The notes under the pieces are model-generated. The model did no database searches and was not told the origin of the DNA. It saw nothing but the letters and a program-made list of their open reading frames with translations. Of a DNA stretch of 64,000 bases, positions 56,361-64,000 are shown piece by piece. This DNA is from CAVPXC01 sp963709505 (GTDB lineage Bacteria; Chloroflexota; Anaerolineae; JAAEKA01), in assembly GCA_963709505.1 (NCBI GenBank), contig CAVPXC010000027.1, positions 1-64,000 of the forward strand, in the 5' to 3' direction. The position numbers and the translations under genes were made by a program. Numbering within the stretch: position 1 is the stretch's first letter; every line of letters begins with the position of its first letter.

Positions 56361-57524
56361 CTAGAAGTCGATTGATCTGCCTTCGTAGGCGTATTCAAAC
56401 AGCCGCGCCAGGTCACCGCTGTCGGCGTAGCGTAGGTTGAAGAACAGCTGGTTGTCGGCTTCTGCGTTTGCGACCAGCCTGGGCAAGGCCTGGTCGAAGG
56501 CGGTTCGCTCGATGCCCAGCGCCTTGATGCTGGTTGCAAAGCTGACCTGTGCGGAGATGTCGCGCACGGCCTGAACCAGCGCGGCGGTGCCTTCTTCTTC
56601 ATCGCGCGCCGGCAGGTGCACGAAATGAGCAATCTCGCCGTAGCGAGTGCCGCCGCCGTTGGCTGTGAATTCGATGGCATAGGGCAGGATCAGACCTACC
56701 GCGTGGCCGTGAGGCACGTGCAGAACTGCTCCCATCGAGTGACCCATCGCATGGGACACCCCTAGCATGGCGTTGCCGAAAGCCAGACCGGCGATCGTGG
56801 CCGCGCTGTGCATCCGCAAGCGGGCATCGGCATCGGAGCCGTTGGCATAGGCCGTCGGCAGGTACTTAAATACCAACTCCGTTGCCTTGAGCGCCAGTCC
56901 ATCGGTGAAGTCGTTGCGTAAGGTGCAGGTGTAGGCCTCGATCGTGTGAGTTAGCACGTCCATACCGGTATCGGCCGTGATACGCGGCGGCAGGCCCATG
57001 GTCAGGGTCGAGTCCACAATGGCCACGTCGGGCAGCAAGTCTGGCGCGCCGAGCGAGAGTTTCATGCCCAGCTCGGTGTCGGTCAGCACGGTTGCCCAAG
57101 TGGCCTCCGAGCCAGTGCCGGAGGTGGTGGGAATGGCGATCATCCGGGCCTTCACCCGCAGGCTGTAGACGTCCATCGGGTTGATGCTCGCGGGGTCGGC
57201 ATCGGGGTTTTCGTACATCAGCCAGGCGGCCTTGGCGGCATCCAGCGCCGAACCGCCGCCCAGCCCGACGATCCAGTCCGGCTGATACTCGGTCATCTGC
57301 GCTGCGGCCCGCAGCACCGTCTGCAAGGAGGGGTTGGGCTCTACTTCGGCGAAGACAGCGCTCTCGATGTCGGCCACAGCCAACCGCTGCTGGACCTGTT
57401 TCACAAAGCCAAACTGCACCATGTTAGAGTCGGTGACGATGAACGCACGGTGGCCCTGGATGTTCTCCAGATGCTCCAGCGCGTCATCACCGAAGACCAC
57501 TTTTGGGCTGTTGAAGATCCACAT
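56361..57524 (-). CDS. Iron-containing alcohol dehydrogenase
   Basis: 387 residues, intact. WIVGLGGGSALDAAKAAW (NAD site), AIPTTSGTGSEATWATVLTD, DTGMDVLTHTIEAYT and SHAMGHSMGAVLHVPHGHAV with the metal ligands (Asp, His, His, His) define group III Fe-dependent ADH. Works on primary alcohols or aldehydes with NAD(P). It stands between the SCP2-like gene and the AOR gene in one operon. Start ATG 57524 is the first clear match. Confidence 0.92.
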   Translation of the reverse strand: MWIFNSPKVVFGDDALEHLENIQGHRAFIVTDSNMVQFGFVKQVQQRLAVADIESAVFAEVEPNPSLQTVLRAAAQMTEYQPDWIVGLGGGSALDAAKAAWLMYENPDADPASINPMDVYSLRVKARMIAIPTTSGTGSEATWATVLTDTELGMKLSLGAPDLLPDVAIVDSTLTMGLPPRITADTGMDVLTHTIEAYTCTLRNDFTDGLALKATELVFKYLPTAYANGSDADARLRMHSAATIAGLAFGNAMLGVSHAMGHSMGAVLHVPHGHAVGLILPYAIEFTANGGGTRYGEIAHFVHLPARDEEEGTAALVQAVRDISAQVSFATSIKALGIERTAFDQALPRLVANAEADNQLFFNLRYADSGDLARLFEYAYEGRSIDF

Positions 57525-57586
57525 GGTTGAACTCCTGAGTCGCCGGGAACTTGTAGTCCCGGGTTGTGTCGTTCTCTGCGATCTGG

Positions 57587-57991
57587 CTATTCGGGGAATT
57601 CAGTCTCTACACGCGTAGCGGAGTTGACCAGTTCCTGCGCGGCTTTGACCGCTCGCAAAACCTTGGCCATGTTGCCCTTGAGCTTGAGCTGGCGGGTGAT
57701 CAATGCTTGGATCGGGTCCACCTGCTTAGCCATGACCTTCTTCCACGACGGGATCTTGCCGCTCACCTCGAACTCGGGCGTCTTGGTGCTAGGGTCGGCC
57801 ATCAGAAAGGCGTCGCGGCAAGCGCCATGCCACAAATCGAGGTAGACCGTGGCGTGTGATCCATCCTTGTTCTCGGCGATGAAATAGAAGTCGCCTTCCC
57901 AAGTGGCAGCAGCCTCTTTGTAGGCATCGTTGTGGTTGATCGCTTCCATAAAGGCTTTCGCCCACTCTTCAGTCATGAATGGAATGGCCAT
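57587..57991 (-). CDS. SCP2-type sterol/lipid-carrier domain protein
   Basis: 134 residues from ATG 57991, behind AGGAGG. MAIPFMTEEWAKAFMEAINH, YKEAAATWEGDFYFIAENKD, ATVYLDLWHGACRDAFLM and PEFEVSGKIPSWKKVMAKQV, ending KAAQELVNSATRVETEF. The helix-sheet order is the SCP2 fold that binds lipids or acyl-CoA-like ligands. The open frame extends upstream to 58321 but crosses the heptamer array and promoter and is not coding there. First gene of the SCP2-ADH-AOR-patatin operon. Confidence 0.78.
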   Translation of the reverse strand: MAIPFMTEEWAKAFMEAINHNDAYKEAAATWEGDFYFIAENKDGSHATVYLDLWHGACRDAFLMADPSTKTPEFEVSGKIPSWKKVMAKQVDPIQALITRQLKLKGNMAKVLRAVKAAQELVNSATRVETEFPE

Positions 57992-58057
57992 GGGATCTCT
58001 TTCCTCCTGGTGCTTGTGTGTAAGGTCACTTTGACGCAGTGCGTCTAAGGTGCTATC

Positions 58058-58086
58058 ACTATACCATGAAACCAATCGCGCCGCAA
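58058..58086 (-). promoter_or_regulatory. Promoter of the SCP2-ADH-AOR operon
   Basis: On the minus strand TTGCGG (58086-58081), 17 bases, TATAGT (58063-58058), 67 bases before ATG 57991. Confidence 0.6.
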
Positions 58087-58096
58087 ATAGGACGCA

Positions 58097-58138
58097 GAGT
58101 GCTGAGTGCGGAGTGATGAGTGATGAGTGATGAGCGCT
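58097..58138. repeat. Heptamer array
   Basis: GAGTGCT, GAGTGCG, GAGTGAT three times, GAGCGCT. It touches the stop codon of the RNase H-like gene. Confidence 0.65.
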
Positions 58139-58799
58139 ACTTGGGATTTTCGGCTTGCTTACGTTCGATTCGGTCCAGGCGGTGCTGCAGGCTGGCCAGG
58201 GCTTGTTCGCGAGCCGGACCGGCTGGCAGTTGGCGGGCGGTGTGCAACGCCCACAAAGTCCACGTGCGCGCCGCCTGAAGGTCATTCGCTTGCCATTCGT
58301 GGTGCTTGGCCAACTCTTCATAGGGCGCTAGGTCCGGGCCGGGCACGCTGGTGATCCAGTCTTGCCACACCGCTACGGCTTCGGCCCGGCGCTCTTGGCG
58401 CTTTAGCAGCCAGCCTAGCCGGCTTAGCGCCACGGTACGCGCCTCAGGCGACAGTGGTCGTTCCAACGCCACGCGATAAGCGCGTTCACCGGCATCGAGC
58501 CAGCCAAGTTCCTCGAAGCTTCGGCCCAGACTGACGTTGTCGACAGGGTGGTACGCCTCGTGTTGCACGTGTTGCCCGGTTTCCTCGAAGGGTGAACAGA
58601 GTATGGCCGCCAGCGGCACCATGCTGACGATATCCTCTCTGTTATGGTAGAACACCCTGGCCATGTCCTCTATGGCAGTGGCGGACGGGTTACCGGAGGC
58701 CGCGCTCCGGGCGTAGTCACTGTACAGCGACGGAATGAGCCAGCCCGGCACATCCTCCTGGCTGCGTGGGTACTGCCAGGATGTCCCGTTCCAGCGCAC
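58137..58799 (-). CDS. C-terminal TPR part of the RNase H-like (YprB) protein
   Basis: The continuing frame of the gene at 58717-59553. From about 58775: EDVPGWLIPSLYSDYARSAA, VFYHNREDIVSMVPLAAILC are the family sequences after the exonuclease domain, followed by TPR-like helices (SFEELGWLDAGERAYRVALE and ALSRLGWLLKRQERRAEAVA) and a charged end. Residues before EDVPG in this open frame are out-of-frame sequence. Together the two parts make about 470 residues, normal for YprB-type proteins. Confidence 0.65.
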   Translation of the reverse strand: MRWNGTSWQYPRSQEDVPGWLIPSLYSDYARSAASGNPSATAIEDMARVFYHNREDIVSMVPLAAILCSPFEETGQHVQHEAYHPVDNVSLGRSFEELGWLDAGERAYRVALERPLSPEARTVALSRLGWLLKRQERRAEAVAVWQDWITSVPGPDLAPYEELAKHHEWQANDLQAARTWTLWALHTARQLPAGPAREQALASLQHRLDRIERKQAENPK

Positions 58800-59553
58800 T
58801 TAGCGCGCAGGACGGCAGGCGCAGCCGCCAGCGCTGTCTGGCCGCTGGGAGCAGATCAAAGTGCGGTAGGCCGGTCAGCGGCGACGGCTGCCGCTGGAGC
58901 GCGTACCGCATGGTGAGCAAAGGCACATCGAACGCCCGGCCGTTAAAACTCACCAACCCTTCACAGCGCGCCAAGAGGCTGGTCGTCACGTCAAGCAGAG
59001 CCCGCTCTTCGGCTGGGCTGCGCATAAACACCTGCCGCACGACGTAAACGAGATCCTCGCCCACCCCCTCAAACATTCCGATCCCCACCATGAAGGCAAA
59101 GGTGCCGGCGCCGCCGGCCAGGCCGCTGGTCTCGGTGTCCAGGAAGGCGGTCTGGCGAAGGTCGAAGGCTTCCAGGCGCGGGTCGCGCGCACACGCGGCC
59201 ACAGCCGATCCGGAGGCGGCCAGCGCCGCGGCCAGAGGCAAACCACGCGTCTCGGTGGTGGGTCGACGAGTTTCGCTCACCAGGCAGGGGCCGTAATCGG
59301 TCGCCACCTCGACCGCGCCGATGCAGTCTTCGAGGGACAAAGGGGCAAGTGGGAGGGTTGCAGGTTGGAGCGGGGCAGATGGCTGCGGGAAGGTCGGGCT
59401 GTCCACTGGGAGTGTTGGAGCGGAGGGATGGGCGGGTTTGGATTTTGGCGGTGCCGTCAATCCCGCGCGTCCACGGCGCACGCCCAGGTGCTGAAGCCGG
59501 CGCAGCCGCTCGCTTACATCCGTAGGCTTGGGATCTTCACGCTCGTCTGTCAT
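58717..59553 (-). CDS. YprB-like ribonuclease H-fold protein, N-terminal part
   Basis: Start ATG 59553 (MTDEREDPKPTDVSERLRRL); the upstream extension to 59628 looks untranslated. A basic-proline linker, then the DEDD-type nuclease: RQTAFLDTETSGLAGGAGTF, LARCEGLVSFNGRAFDVPLL and LTGLPHFDLLPAARQRWRL, the Asp/Glu site of the RNase_H_2 domain. Ends out of frame after CALSALERDILAVPTQ; one base near 58775 restores the frame to the TPR part. Probably a nuclease of RNA or DNA; function in cells not known. Confidence 0.75.
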   Translation of the reverse strand: MTDEREDPKPTDVSERLRRLQHLGVRRGRAGLTAPPKSKPAHPSAPTLPVDSPTFPQPSAPLQPATLPLAPLSLEDCIGAVEVATDYGPCLVSETRRPTTETRGLPLAAALAASGSAVAACARDPRLEAFDLRQTAFLDTETSGLAGGAGTFAFMVGIGMFEGVGEDLVYVVRQVFMRSPAEERALLDVTTSLLARCEGLVSFNGRAFDVPLLTMRYALQRQPSPLTGLPHFDLLPAARQRWRLRLPSCALSALERDILAVPTQPGGCAGLAHSVAVQ

Positions 59554-59564
59554 CGCACACCAGG

Positions 59565-60539
59565 CTATTTGACGACGCTCGGCAGCATAACGCTCATAAA
59601 ATTGTAGCCGAAATGCACGAGGATACACACGGTCAGGTTAGTGCGGTAGCGCAGCAGGCCCAGCACGACGGCAATGACGAAGATCAACAGGCTGGCGGGC
59701 GAAAACCCGTATTGGCTGTGCAGAATGGTGAAGAGCACCGAGGTCGTCAGCAACCGGAAAGGCGGCAGCATGGCTCCGCGAAAGATCATTTCCTCACCCA
59801 AGGCTGCTGCCAGGCCGATGGTCAACGCCCCGGCTAAGCCCGTCATGTCGCCCAACAGGAGATTACTGGCGTCGGAGATCTTCTTGAGGCTTTCCGGGTC
59901 AATGGCTTGCCAGACGAGCATGAAGATGATTTGAAACACGATCAGGCCCGCGACCGACAGGACAGCCACGCCCAATTGCACCAGGCTGGGGACTCGCAAT
60001 CCGAGGCGGTCCGCAACCTGACGCACGTCGCGGCGAGTCAGCAGCCCCACGCCTGTTACGGTAAGCAAGACCATTCCCAACGCCTGGGTCCAGATCGTGA
60101 TCGACGAGACGCCAACGTCTCCCAGGGATCCGAGCACCTCCGGATCGCTCGCCAGCGGCTGCTGGCCGATGCCCGCACCCACCAGGTAGACGGCGTAAAC
60201 CAGCGCAATGGTGTGCACAGCCGAGCTGGGGTCGATGTATAGAAACCGCGCGAGCAAGCGGCGTACCGGCGGCAGCAGCGGAACGAACGCAAGCAGCCCG
60301 GTGATCCCCATGGCCCGCAGGAACGCGCTCATGGCGTTGGTTGCCGACGGCGACAACCCCGGTAAGACCGCCATCGGCATCGCCAGGCCGGCCAGGCCCA
60401 ACAGGATGAGCAATAAGTTCAGCAAGATGACTGCGACGATGGCCACCCAGCGGAAGGCCTCGTGGAAACGCTCCATGTTGGCTAGCGCCAGCACAATGGA
60501 TAGAAGGATGAAGATAAAGAGGGTTATGACAGCGTCCAT
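59565..60539 (-). CDS. CPBP-family intramembrane protease
   Basis: 324 residues, many hydrophobic segments. The protease motifs come near the end: GLAAALGEEMIFRGAMLPPF (EExxxR), VLFTILHSQYGFSPASLLI (H) and CILVHFGYNFMSVML (HxxxN), the metal-binding set of CPBP/CAAX-type proteases. Some members process prenylated peptides or bacteriocins; substrate unknown here. It stops 12 bases before the start of the YprB-like gene, so the two may be coupled. Confidence 0.85.
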   Translation of the reverse strand: MDAVITLFIFILLSIVLALANMERFHEAFRWVAIVAVILLNLLLILLGLAGLAMPMAVLPGLSPSATNAMSAFLRAMGITGLLAFVPLLPPVRRLLARFLYIDPSSAVHTIALVYAVYLVGAGIGQQPLASDPEVLGSLGDVGVSSITIWTQALGMVLLTVTGVGLLTRRDVRQVADRLGLRVPSLVQLGVAVLSVAGLIVFQIIFMLVWQAIDPESLKKISDASNLLLGDMTGLAGALTIGLAAALGEEMIFRGAMLPPFRLLTTSVLFTILHSQYGFSPASLLIFVIAVVLGLLRYRTNLTVCILVHFGYNFMSVMLPSVVK

Positions 60540-60691
60540 AGATACGTAACGCCCTTCAAACCGAGTGGAAAGAAATCAGTGCCGGCATCGTGGGGTTGCT
60601 GAGTATCGCGCTGTTTCACACGGCCCGACTGCTGTGATTATCCCCTGGCGCAGCAGGAATAACAAATTCCAGGAGAACCGTCGATGAAAAC

Positions 60692-62437
60692 CTACGGGTG
60701 CTTCCGGTCCGCGCCTCCGCCAGTCCGCGGTTCTTCGGCAGGCGTCGACTGGTTCTGCCAGCGTTGTAGACCTGAGACCACAGAAGCGGGCAGGGGCTCG
60801 GTGCAGCGCTCTTGTAGAAAGGCCAGAACGCGCAAGGCGTCGATGCCTTGTTCGGTAGCGCGTTGCAGGCCGCCCTGAGTGATGCGATAGCGGAAAGTGG
60901 GCGCGACATTGGGTTGAGATCGGGTGGGTGGTTCCCATGTGGTGAAACGGCTAACCCGGAAGCGGTCGAGCAAAAGCGCATTGGCCGGCACGAGGACGGT
61001 GAAGTCGGGCAGAACGACGAGGCTACTGGGGGTGGGTTCGGCCGGCGATGGTTGATCGGCCAGCCAGGCATGGCCGGACCGGGTGAGTCTGAGTCTGAGG
61101 CTTCTAGTAGAAGAGAGCTCCTTGGCAAGCCCCGCGCTGATCGGCAGAGACGCAGTGTGTGTGGAAGCGCCGGCGGCGGAAGTGGATGCCATGGCGGGTG
61201 CGGGAGCAAGCGCCATGGCGTTCGCTGTGACGGATGGAGTTGGCTGGGCGGCGAGGCCCAGATCGACGCCGTTGAGCCAGTGGAACGGGCCGGTGAGGAG
61301 GAAGCGCAGCAGCGCGCCCTCGACGGCGTCCCAGCAGTCGAAGCCCCGTAAATAGGTTTGGCTGTCGCGCTCGCGGATATACCAGGTATCGTAGTCGCCG
61401 TCGGGCCGCTGGAAGTCGGGCGTCGTGCTCTTGACGGCGGCCACCAGCGCGTCTAGCTCATACCAGGTATCTGGGTCCAGGTGCGCAAGCAACGGCAGGA
61501 AGCGCTCGCGGGTGGCGACCGGGTCGTTGTGCCAGTTGCCTGTGTCCTCGCAAGCCAGGTCGGGAGTCCGGCAGAGGTCGTTCCAGGTCTGCGACGCTTG
61601 CCAGGCCTGCTGCAGTACCCTCTGTTGCTGGTAGCGCGGCGCTTCGAGCCAGGTCCGCACCGCCGCCGCATTGAGCGCGAGCCGCCTCCGGCTGCGCGGC
61701 CGTAACCAGTCCAGGTCACTGGCCAATGTAAGGGCAAGCGCCATTGGAGAGCCCGGCCCGTCACGCGTGTTCTCATCGGAGCCGCCAGCGGGCTGCAACG
61801 ATAAACGATCCAGCTCGTATAGGGAAGTGCGCTGCCATGACAACGGGTCGTCGCCATTGACAAGATGGACCTCGCCGGCCTGTACCAGGCAGAGCATCGT
61901 GCAGATGTCGTGCAACAAGCGATCGCTGGCAGGTTGAACGACATCAGGCGGTTGGCATGCGGAGACGCGCAGGCCCTCTAACGCTGGTGCCGGGGCTGGC
62001 AGCAGCGCAGCAACGTCACCCGGAACATAGAGGAACTCAGCCATGCCAGCGGGCGTCTCCGCAAAGGCGCTGAAGATCAGACCGCGATACCAGAGTTCCT
62101 CGGACGGGTTGACAGGTGCAAGATGCGGCCTCTCCCGTTCCAGCCGGCCCGGACCCATGGCGCGGATGACGCCGTGCTGACGCTCGAAGGCGAGTCGCAG
62201 GCTGCGGCCGCCATCTCGCAGCAACACGGCCAACGCCTCTTGGGCAGCCGGCGAGCAAACAGACAGGAGCGCGTGCAGCCGAGCGGGATCGCCAACGAGG
62301 CCTGCAAGCTGTTCCACCATCTGGCGGGCGACGTTGCTGGTCAATGCGATGCCGTTGATTTCGGCGATGGTTCGCAGCATAGCAGGCGGGTAGTCTTGCA
62401 AGCTGCGCATAAGCGTTTTCAAAGTGGTCGCCTCCAA
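60692..62437 (-). CDS. XPB/Ssl2-like helicase-associated protein
   Basis: 581 residues, no ATPase motifs. N-terminal helical domain (LMRSLQDYPPAMLRTIAEIN, SPAAQEALAVLLRDGGRSLR, winged-helix-like), a central part with ERDSQTYLRGFDCWDAVEGA and LLTGPFHWLNGVDL, and the C-terminal SLVVLPDFTVLVPANALLLD, RFRVSRFTTWEPPTRSQPNV, YRITQGGLQRATEQGIDALR. Those last blocks are typical of helicase-associated proteins in Actinobacteria and Chloroflexota (helicase C-like domain lacking the P-loop). Role unknown, perhaps in DNA repair or transcription. Its last 20 residues are encoded by the octamer repeat at 60702-60740. Confidence 0.75.
   Translation of the reverse strand: MEATTLKTLMRSLQDYPPAMLRTIAEINGIALTSNVARQMVEQLAGLVGDPARLHALLSVCSPAAQEALAVLLRDGGRSLRLAFERQHGVIRAMGPGRLERERPHLAPVNPSEELWYRGLIFSAFAETPAGMAEFLYVPGDVAALLPAPAPALEGLRVSACQPPDVVQPASDRLLHDICTMLCLVQAGEVHLVNGDDPLSWQRTSLYELDRLSLQPAGGSDENTRDGPGSPMALALTLASDLDWLRPRSRRRLALNAAAVRTWLEAPRYQQQRVLQQAWQASQTWNDLCRTPDLACEDTGNWHNDPVATRERFLPLLAHLDPDTWYELDALVAAVKSTTPDFQRPDGDYDTWYIRERDSQTYLRGFDCWDAVEGALLRFLLTGPFHWLNGVDLGLAAQPTPSVTANAMALAPAPAMASTSAAGASTHTASLPISAGLAKELSSTRSLRLRLTRSGHAWLADQPSPAEPTPSSLVVLPDFTVLVPANALLLDRFRVSRFTTWEPPTRSQPNVAPTFRYRITQGGLQRATEQGIDALRVLAFLQERCTEPLPASVVSGLQRWQNQSTPAEEPRTGGGADRKHP
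60702..60740. repeat. Octamer repeat, related to 28715-28840
   Basis: GTCCGCGC, CTCCGCCA, GTCCGCGG, TTCTTCGG. It matches the right arm at 28810-28840 and provides the C-terminal codons of the helicase-associated gene. Confidence 0.6.
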
Positions 62438-62456
62438 GTAGAGGCACGTGAGCGTT

Positions 62457-62485
62457 TTGGTAAACCGCTCAAGGCGCGGTATAAT
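62457..62485 (+). promoter_or_regulatory. Promoter of the DUF1232 gene
   Basis: TTGGTA (62457-62462), 17 bases, TATAAT (62480-62485). Downstream are two direct repeats AAATCGCTCACGA at 62500-62512 and 62525-62537, likely operators. Confidence 0.55.
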
Positions 62486-62499
62486 GGCATCGCCTGTGA

Positions 62500-62537
62500 A
62501 AATCGCTCACGACCTGAAGGTGATAAATCGCTCACGA
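62500..62537 (+). promoter_or_regulatory. Direct-repeat operator candidate
   Basis: AAATCGCTCACGA twice, 25 bases apart (about 2.4 helical turns), starting about 8 bases after the expected transcription start. Confidence 0.4.
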
Positions 62538-62604
62538 TATGGAGTCCACTGGACAAGGCATCAATCGGATGCTAAGAACTTGACGAAAAGGGTCAAAATA
62601 CACT

Positions 62605-63036
62605 ATGGCACAGCAAGGCAGTGATCGCAAATCAGGCAACATTCTGGAGGATATCTTCTTCAACGGCCAACTGGCATGGAAGCTGATGACCGACCCACGG
62701 GTCGCGGTCATGAGCAAGGTGCTTATTCCGTTGGCCGGGTTCCTTTATTTCATCTCACCCATCGACTTTCTACCTGACTTCATACCGGTCTTGGGGCAGC
62801 TTGACGAAGTAGCCATTTTACTGCTATTGGTCCGGCTGTTCATCGCCCTGGCGCCGCAGGATGTCGTCGCCGAGTATAAGACCGCCATGGGCCACGGCAC
62901 AGGTCAATCCAAGTCCAAGCGCACTGACTCCTCCAACACCGGCACCGATACAAACTCCAAGAGTAGCAAGGCCGGCCCACAGCAGACCAAGCCGACCGAT
63001 GACGTCATCGACGCCGACTTTCGGGTGCATGAGTAA
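62605..63036 (+). CDS. DUF1232 (YkvA) family protein
   Basis: 143 residues from ATG 62605. The central helix SKVLIPLAGFLYFISPIDFL, PDFIPVLGQLDEVAILLLLV is the DUF1232 signature, a membrane-spanning segment. A Ser/Thr/Lys-rich tail (GQSKSKRTDSSNTGTDTNSK) follows and ends VIDADFRVHE. Function not known. Its TAA overlaps the next ATG by one base, so the two genes are translationally coupled. Confidence 0.82.
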   Translation: MAQQGSDRKSGNILEDIFFNGQLAWKLMTDPRVAVMSKVLIPLAGFLYFISPIDFLPDFIPVLGQLDEVAILLLLVRLFIALAPQDVVAEYKTAMGHGTGQSKSKRTDSSNTGTDTNSKSSKAGPQQTKPTDDVIDADFRVHE

Positions 63037-63968
63037 TGTCTGAGACCGGATCGTCCGCCTCTGGCGAGGCAACACCCGCCGCGCTGCGTCCAGCGGAGGT
63101 TGCCGAGCGACTTGGCATCAGCGCCGCGACGCTGCGCCGATGGTCCAGCCGTTTTGGCGAGTTCTTGGAACTCGGCGAGGGCGGTCAGGACGGCGGCACC
63201 CATCGCCGCTATTCGCCAGGCGACGTAGCTACCCTGGCGCGTGTGCAGGAGTTGTTGGAACAAGGGTGGACCTACGAACAGGTGGCCGATCGATTGTCTC
63301 AAGGCCCAGCGGATGTCGCGACTAGCGAGACATTGGGCGGGTCGGAGACGGCTGAACCGCTTGTCTCCGAGCCGGATCTATCCCAGGAAATGGCGATGGT
63401 ATCCACCGGCCCGAATTTCGATGACAACGCCGGCCTGTCCGCGGACGCTTTGTCGCCCGCTGCACGCTTTATGCGCGATACGATGCAGGCCGTCACCGGC
63501 AACCAGCAAATCATCCTGAACAGCCAACAGGCCAGCCGAGACATGCTGGGGGTGATGATCCAGGATAACCTGAACCTCAAGAGTGAGAACAGTGGGCTGC
63601 GCGAGCGTATGTTGGAGCTGGAGCGAGAACTGGCCGAGCTGCATCGGCATTTCGTCGACACCCGGGAGCGCACGGAGATCCGGATGCGTGTCCTGGAGGA
63701 TGCGATTTCAAAGCTCATGATTGGCCAGACACCGGCGTCGCGCTCCGGTCCGCCACCCGTTCCTCAGCAGGCTCAGGGCTATCCGATGCAAGCGGCCCCG
63801 CCGCCCTACGCGCCGCAAGGCTATGCGCCGCAGACTATGCCACCGCAGCCCTACCCGCCGCAAGGCTACACGTCTCAAACCATAGCACCCTCACCCTACC
63901 CGCCGCAGCCCTATGCTGACCAGCCCCCACCCAAACGGGGCTTCTGGTCTAGGCTGTTGGGAGGGTGA
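63036..63968 (+). CDS. MerR-like DNA-binding protein with coiled coil and PQGY repeats
   Basis: 310 residues, ATG 63036. Residues about 17-75 (LRPAEVAERLGISAATLRRW, THRRYSPGDVATLARVQEL) are a MerR-type winged helix. A long linker is followed by a coiled coil (about 185-230: NLKSENSGLRERMLELEREL). The C-terminal 60 residues are low complexity with PQGYAPQTMPPQPYPPQGYT-like units, then a basic FWSRLLGG end. No metal-binding cysteines, so not a metal sensor. DNA binding plus multimer formation is inferred. Complete inside the window; the final 32 bases after it hold nothing. Confidence 0.75.
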   Translation: MSETGSSASGEATPAALRPAEVAERLGISAATLRRWSSRFGEFLELGEGGQDGGTHRRYSPGDVATLARVQELLEQGWTYEQVADRLSQGPADVATSETLGGSETAEPLVSEPDLSQEMAMVSTGPNFDDNAGLSADALSPAARFMRDTMQAVTGNQQIILNSQQASRDMLGVMIQDNLNLKSENSGLRERMLELERELAELHRHFVDTRERTEIRMRVLEDAISKLMIGQTPASRSGPPPVPQQAQGYPMQAAPPPYAPQGYAPQTMPPQPYPPQGYTSQTIAPSPYPPQPYADQPPPKRGFWSRLLGG

Positions 63969-64000
63969 GGACGGAATGTGTCGAGTGTCAGGTGTCAACG

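Noticed and set aside
57992..58321. N-terminal extension of the SCP2 protein
   Set aside because: It crosses a heptamer array and a good promoter; ATG 57991 has a strong ribosome site.

Overview
The window is GC-rich bacterial DNA that looks like a Chloroflexota (Anaerolineae/Caldilineae-type) chromosome. Pointers to this are the lactate-dehydrogenase-like malate dehydrogenase, a fused NuoC-NuoD, YqhQ/DUF1385, PrsW and CPBP intramembrane proteases, an XPB/Ssl2-like helicase-associated protein, several cobalamin-type radical SAM proteins and BrnT-type toxin pairs. The assignment is inferred from protein resemblance only. No tRNA, rRNA or CRISPR array was recognised.

Region 1 (1-11 kb, minus strand) is a damaged defence island: a DrmD-like SNF2 helicase, a membrane pentapeptide-repeat protein, a DUF1156 DNA adenine methylase, unknown partners and the N-terminus of a Swt1-type HEPN protein running off the left edge. 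This resembles DISARM-related modules. Region 2 (10.2-21.4 kb) is a mobile or island-like stretch: an AlbA_2 ATPase with an internal deletion, an XRE regulator, a GHKL-like gene with a terminal HExxH motif, a helicase remnant, a BrnT toxin pair, a rearranged insecticidal Tc-toxin locus (TcB piece joined to TcA piece) and three small phage-like genes.

Region 3 (21.6-28.5 kb) carries four B12-binding radical SAM genes in a row, interrupted by a BrnT toxin pair and separated by palindromic repeats. Region 4 (28.8-34.6 kb) holds rtcB, DUF2203, a DUF5684 membrane protein, an A-type Fe-S carrier, moaA and a SufR-like regulator. Region 5 (34.8-44 kb) holds nuoB (with a lamin-tail-like C-terminal domain), nuoC-nuoD (apparently one fused gene), nuoI (with a long repeat-bearing tail), an MBL hydrolase, an FAD oxidoreductase and Mrp.

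Region 6 (44-52 kb, plus) has two antitoxin loci, yqhQ, mdh, a flavodoxin, era and an overlapping PrsW-MFS-SixA operon. Region 7 (52-62.4 kb, minus) has a CBS-ACT protein, DedA, an SCP2-ADH-AOR-patatin operon, an RNase H-like/TPR protein, a CPBP protease and a helicase-associated protein. Region 8 (62.4 kb to the end, plus) has DUF1232 and a MerR-like/coiled-coil protein.

Two features cut across the window. First, single-base indels, several in homopolymers, interrupt many otherwise intact housekeeping genes (rtcB, nuoCD, nuoI, mrp, yqhQ, flavodoxin, era). They look like sequence or assembly errors, so the same must be suspected for some apparent pseudogenes in the first 24 kb. Second, intergenic hairpins built from 7- or 8-bp repeated units sit at many gene boundaries, together with larger structured repeats, one of which shows compensatory stem changes between its two copies.
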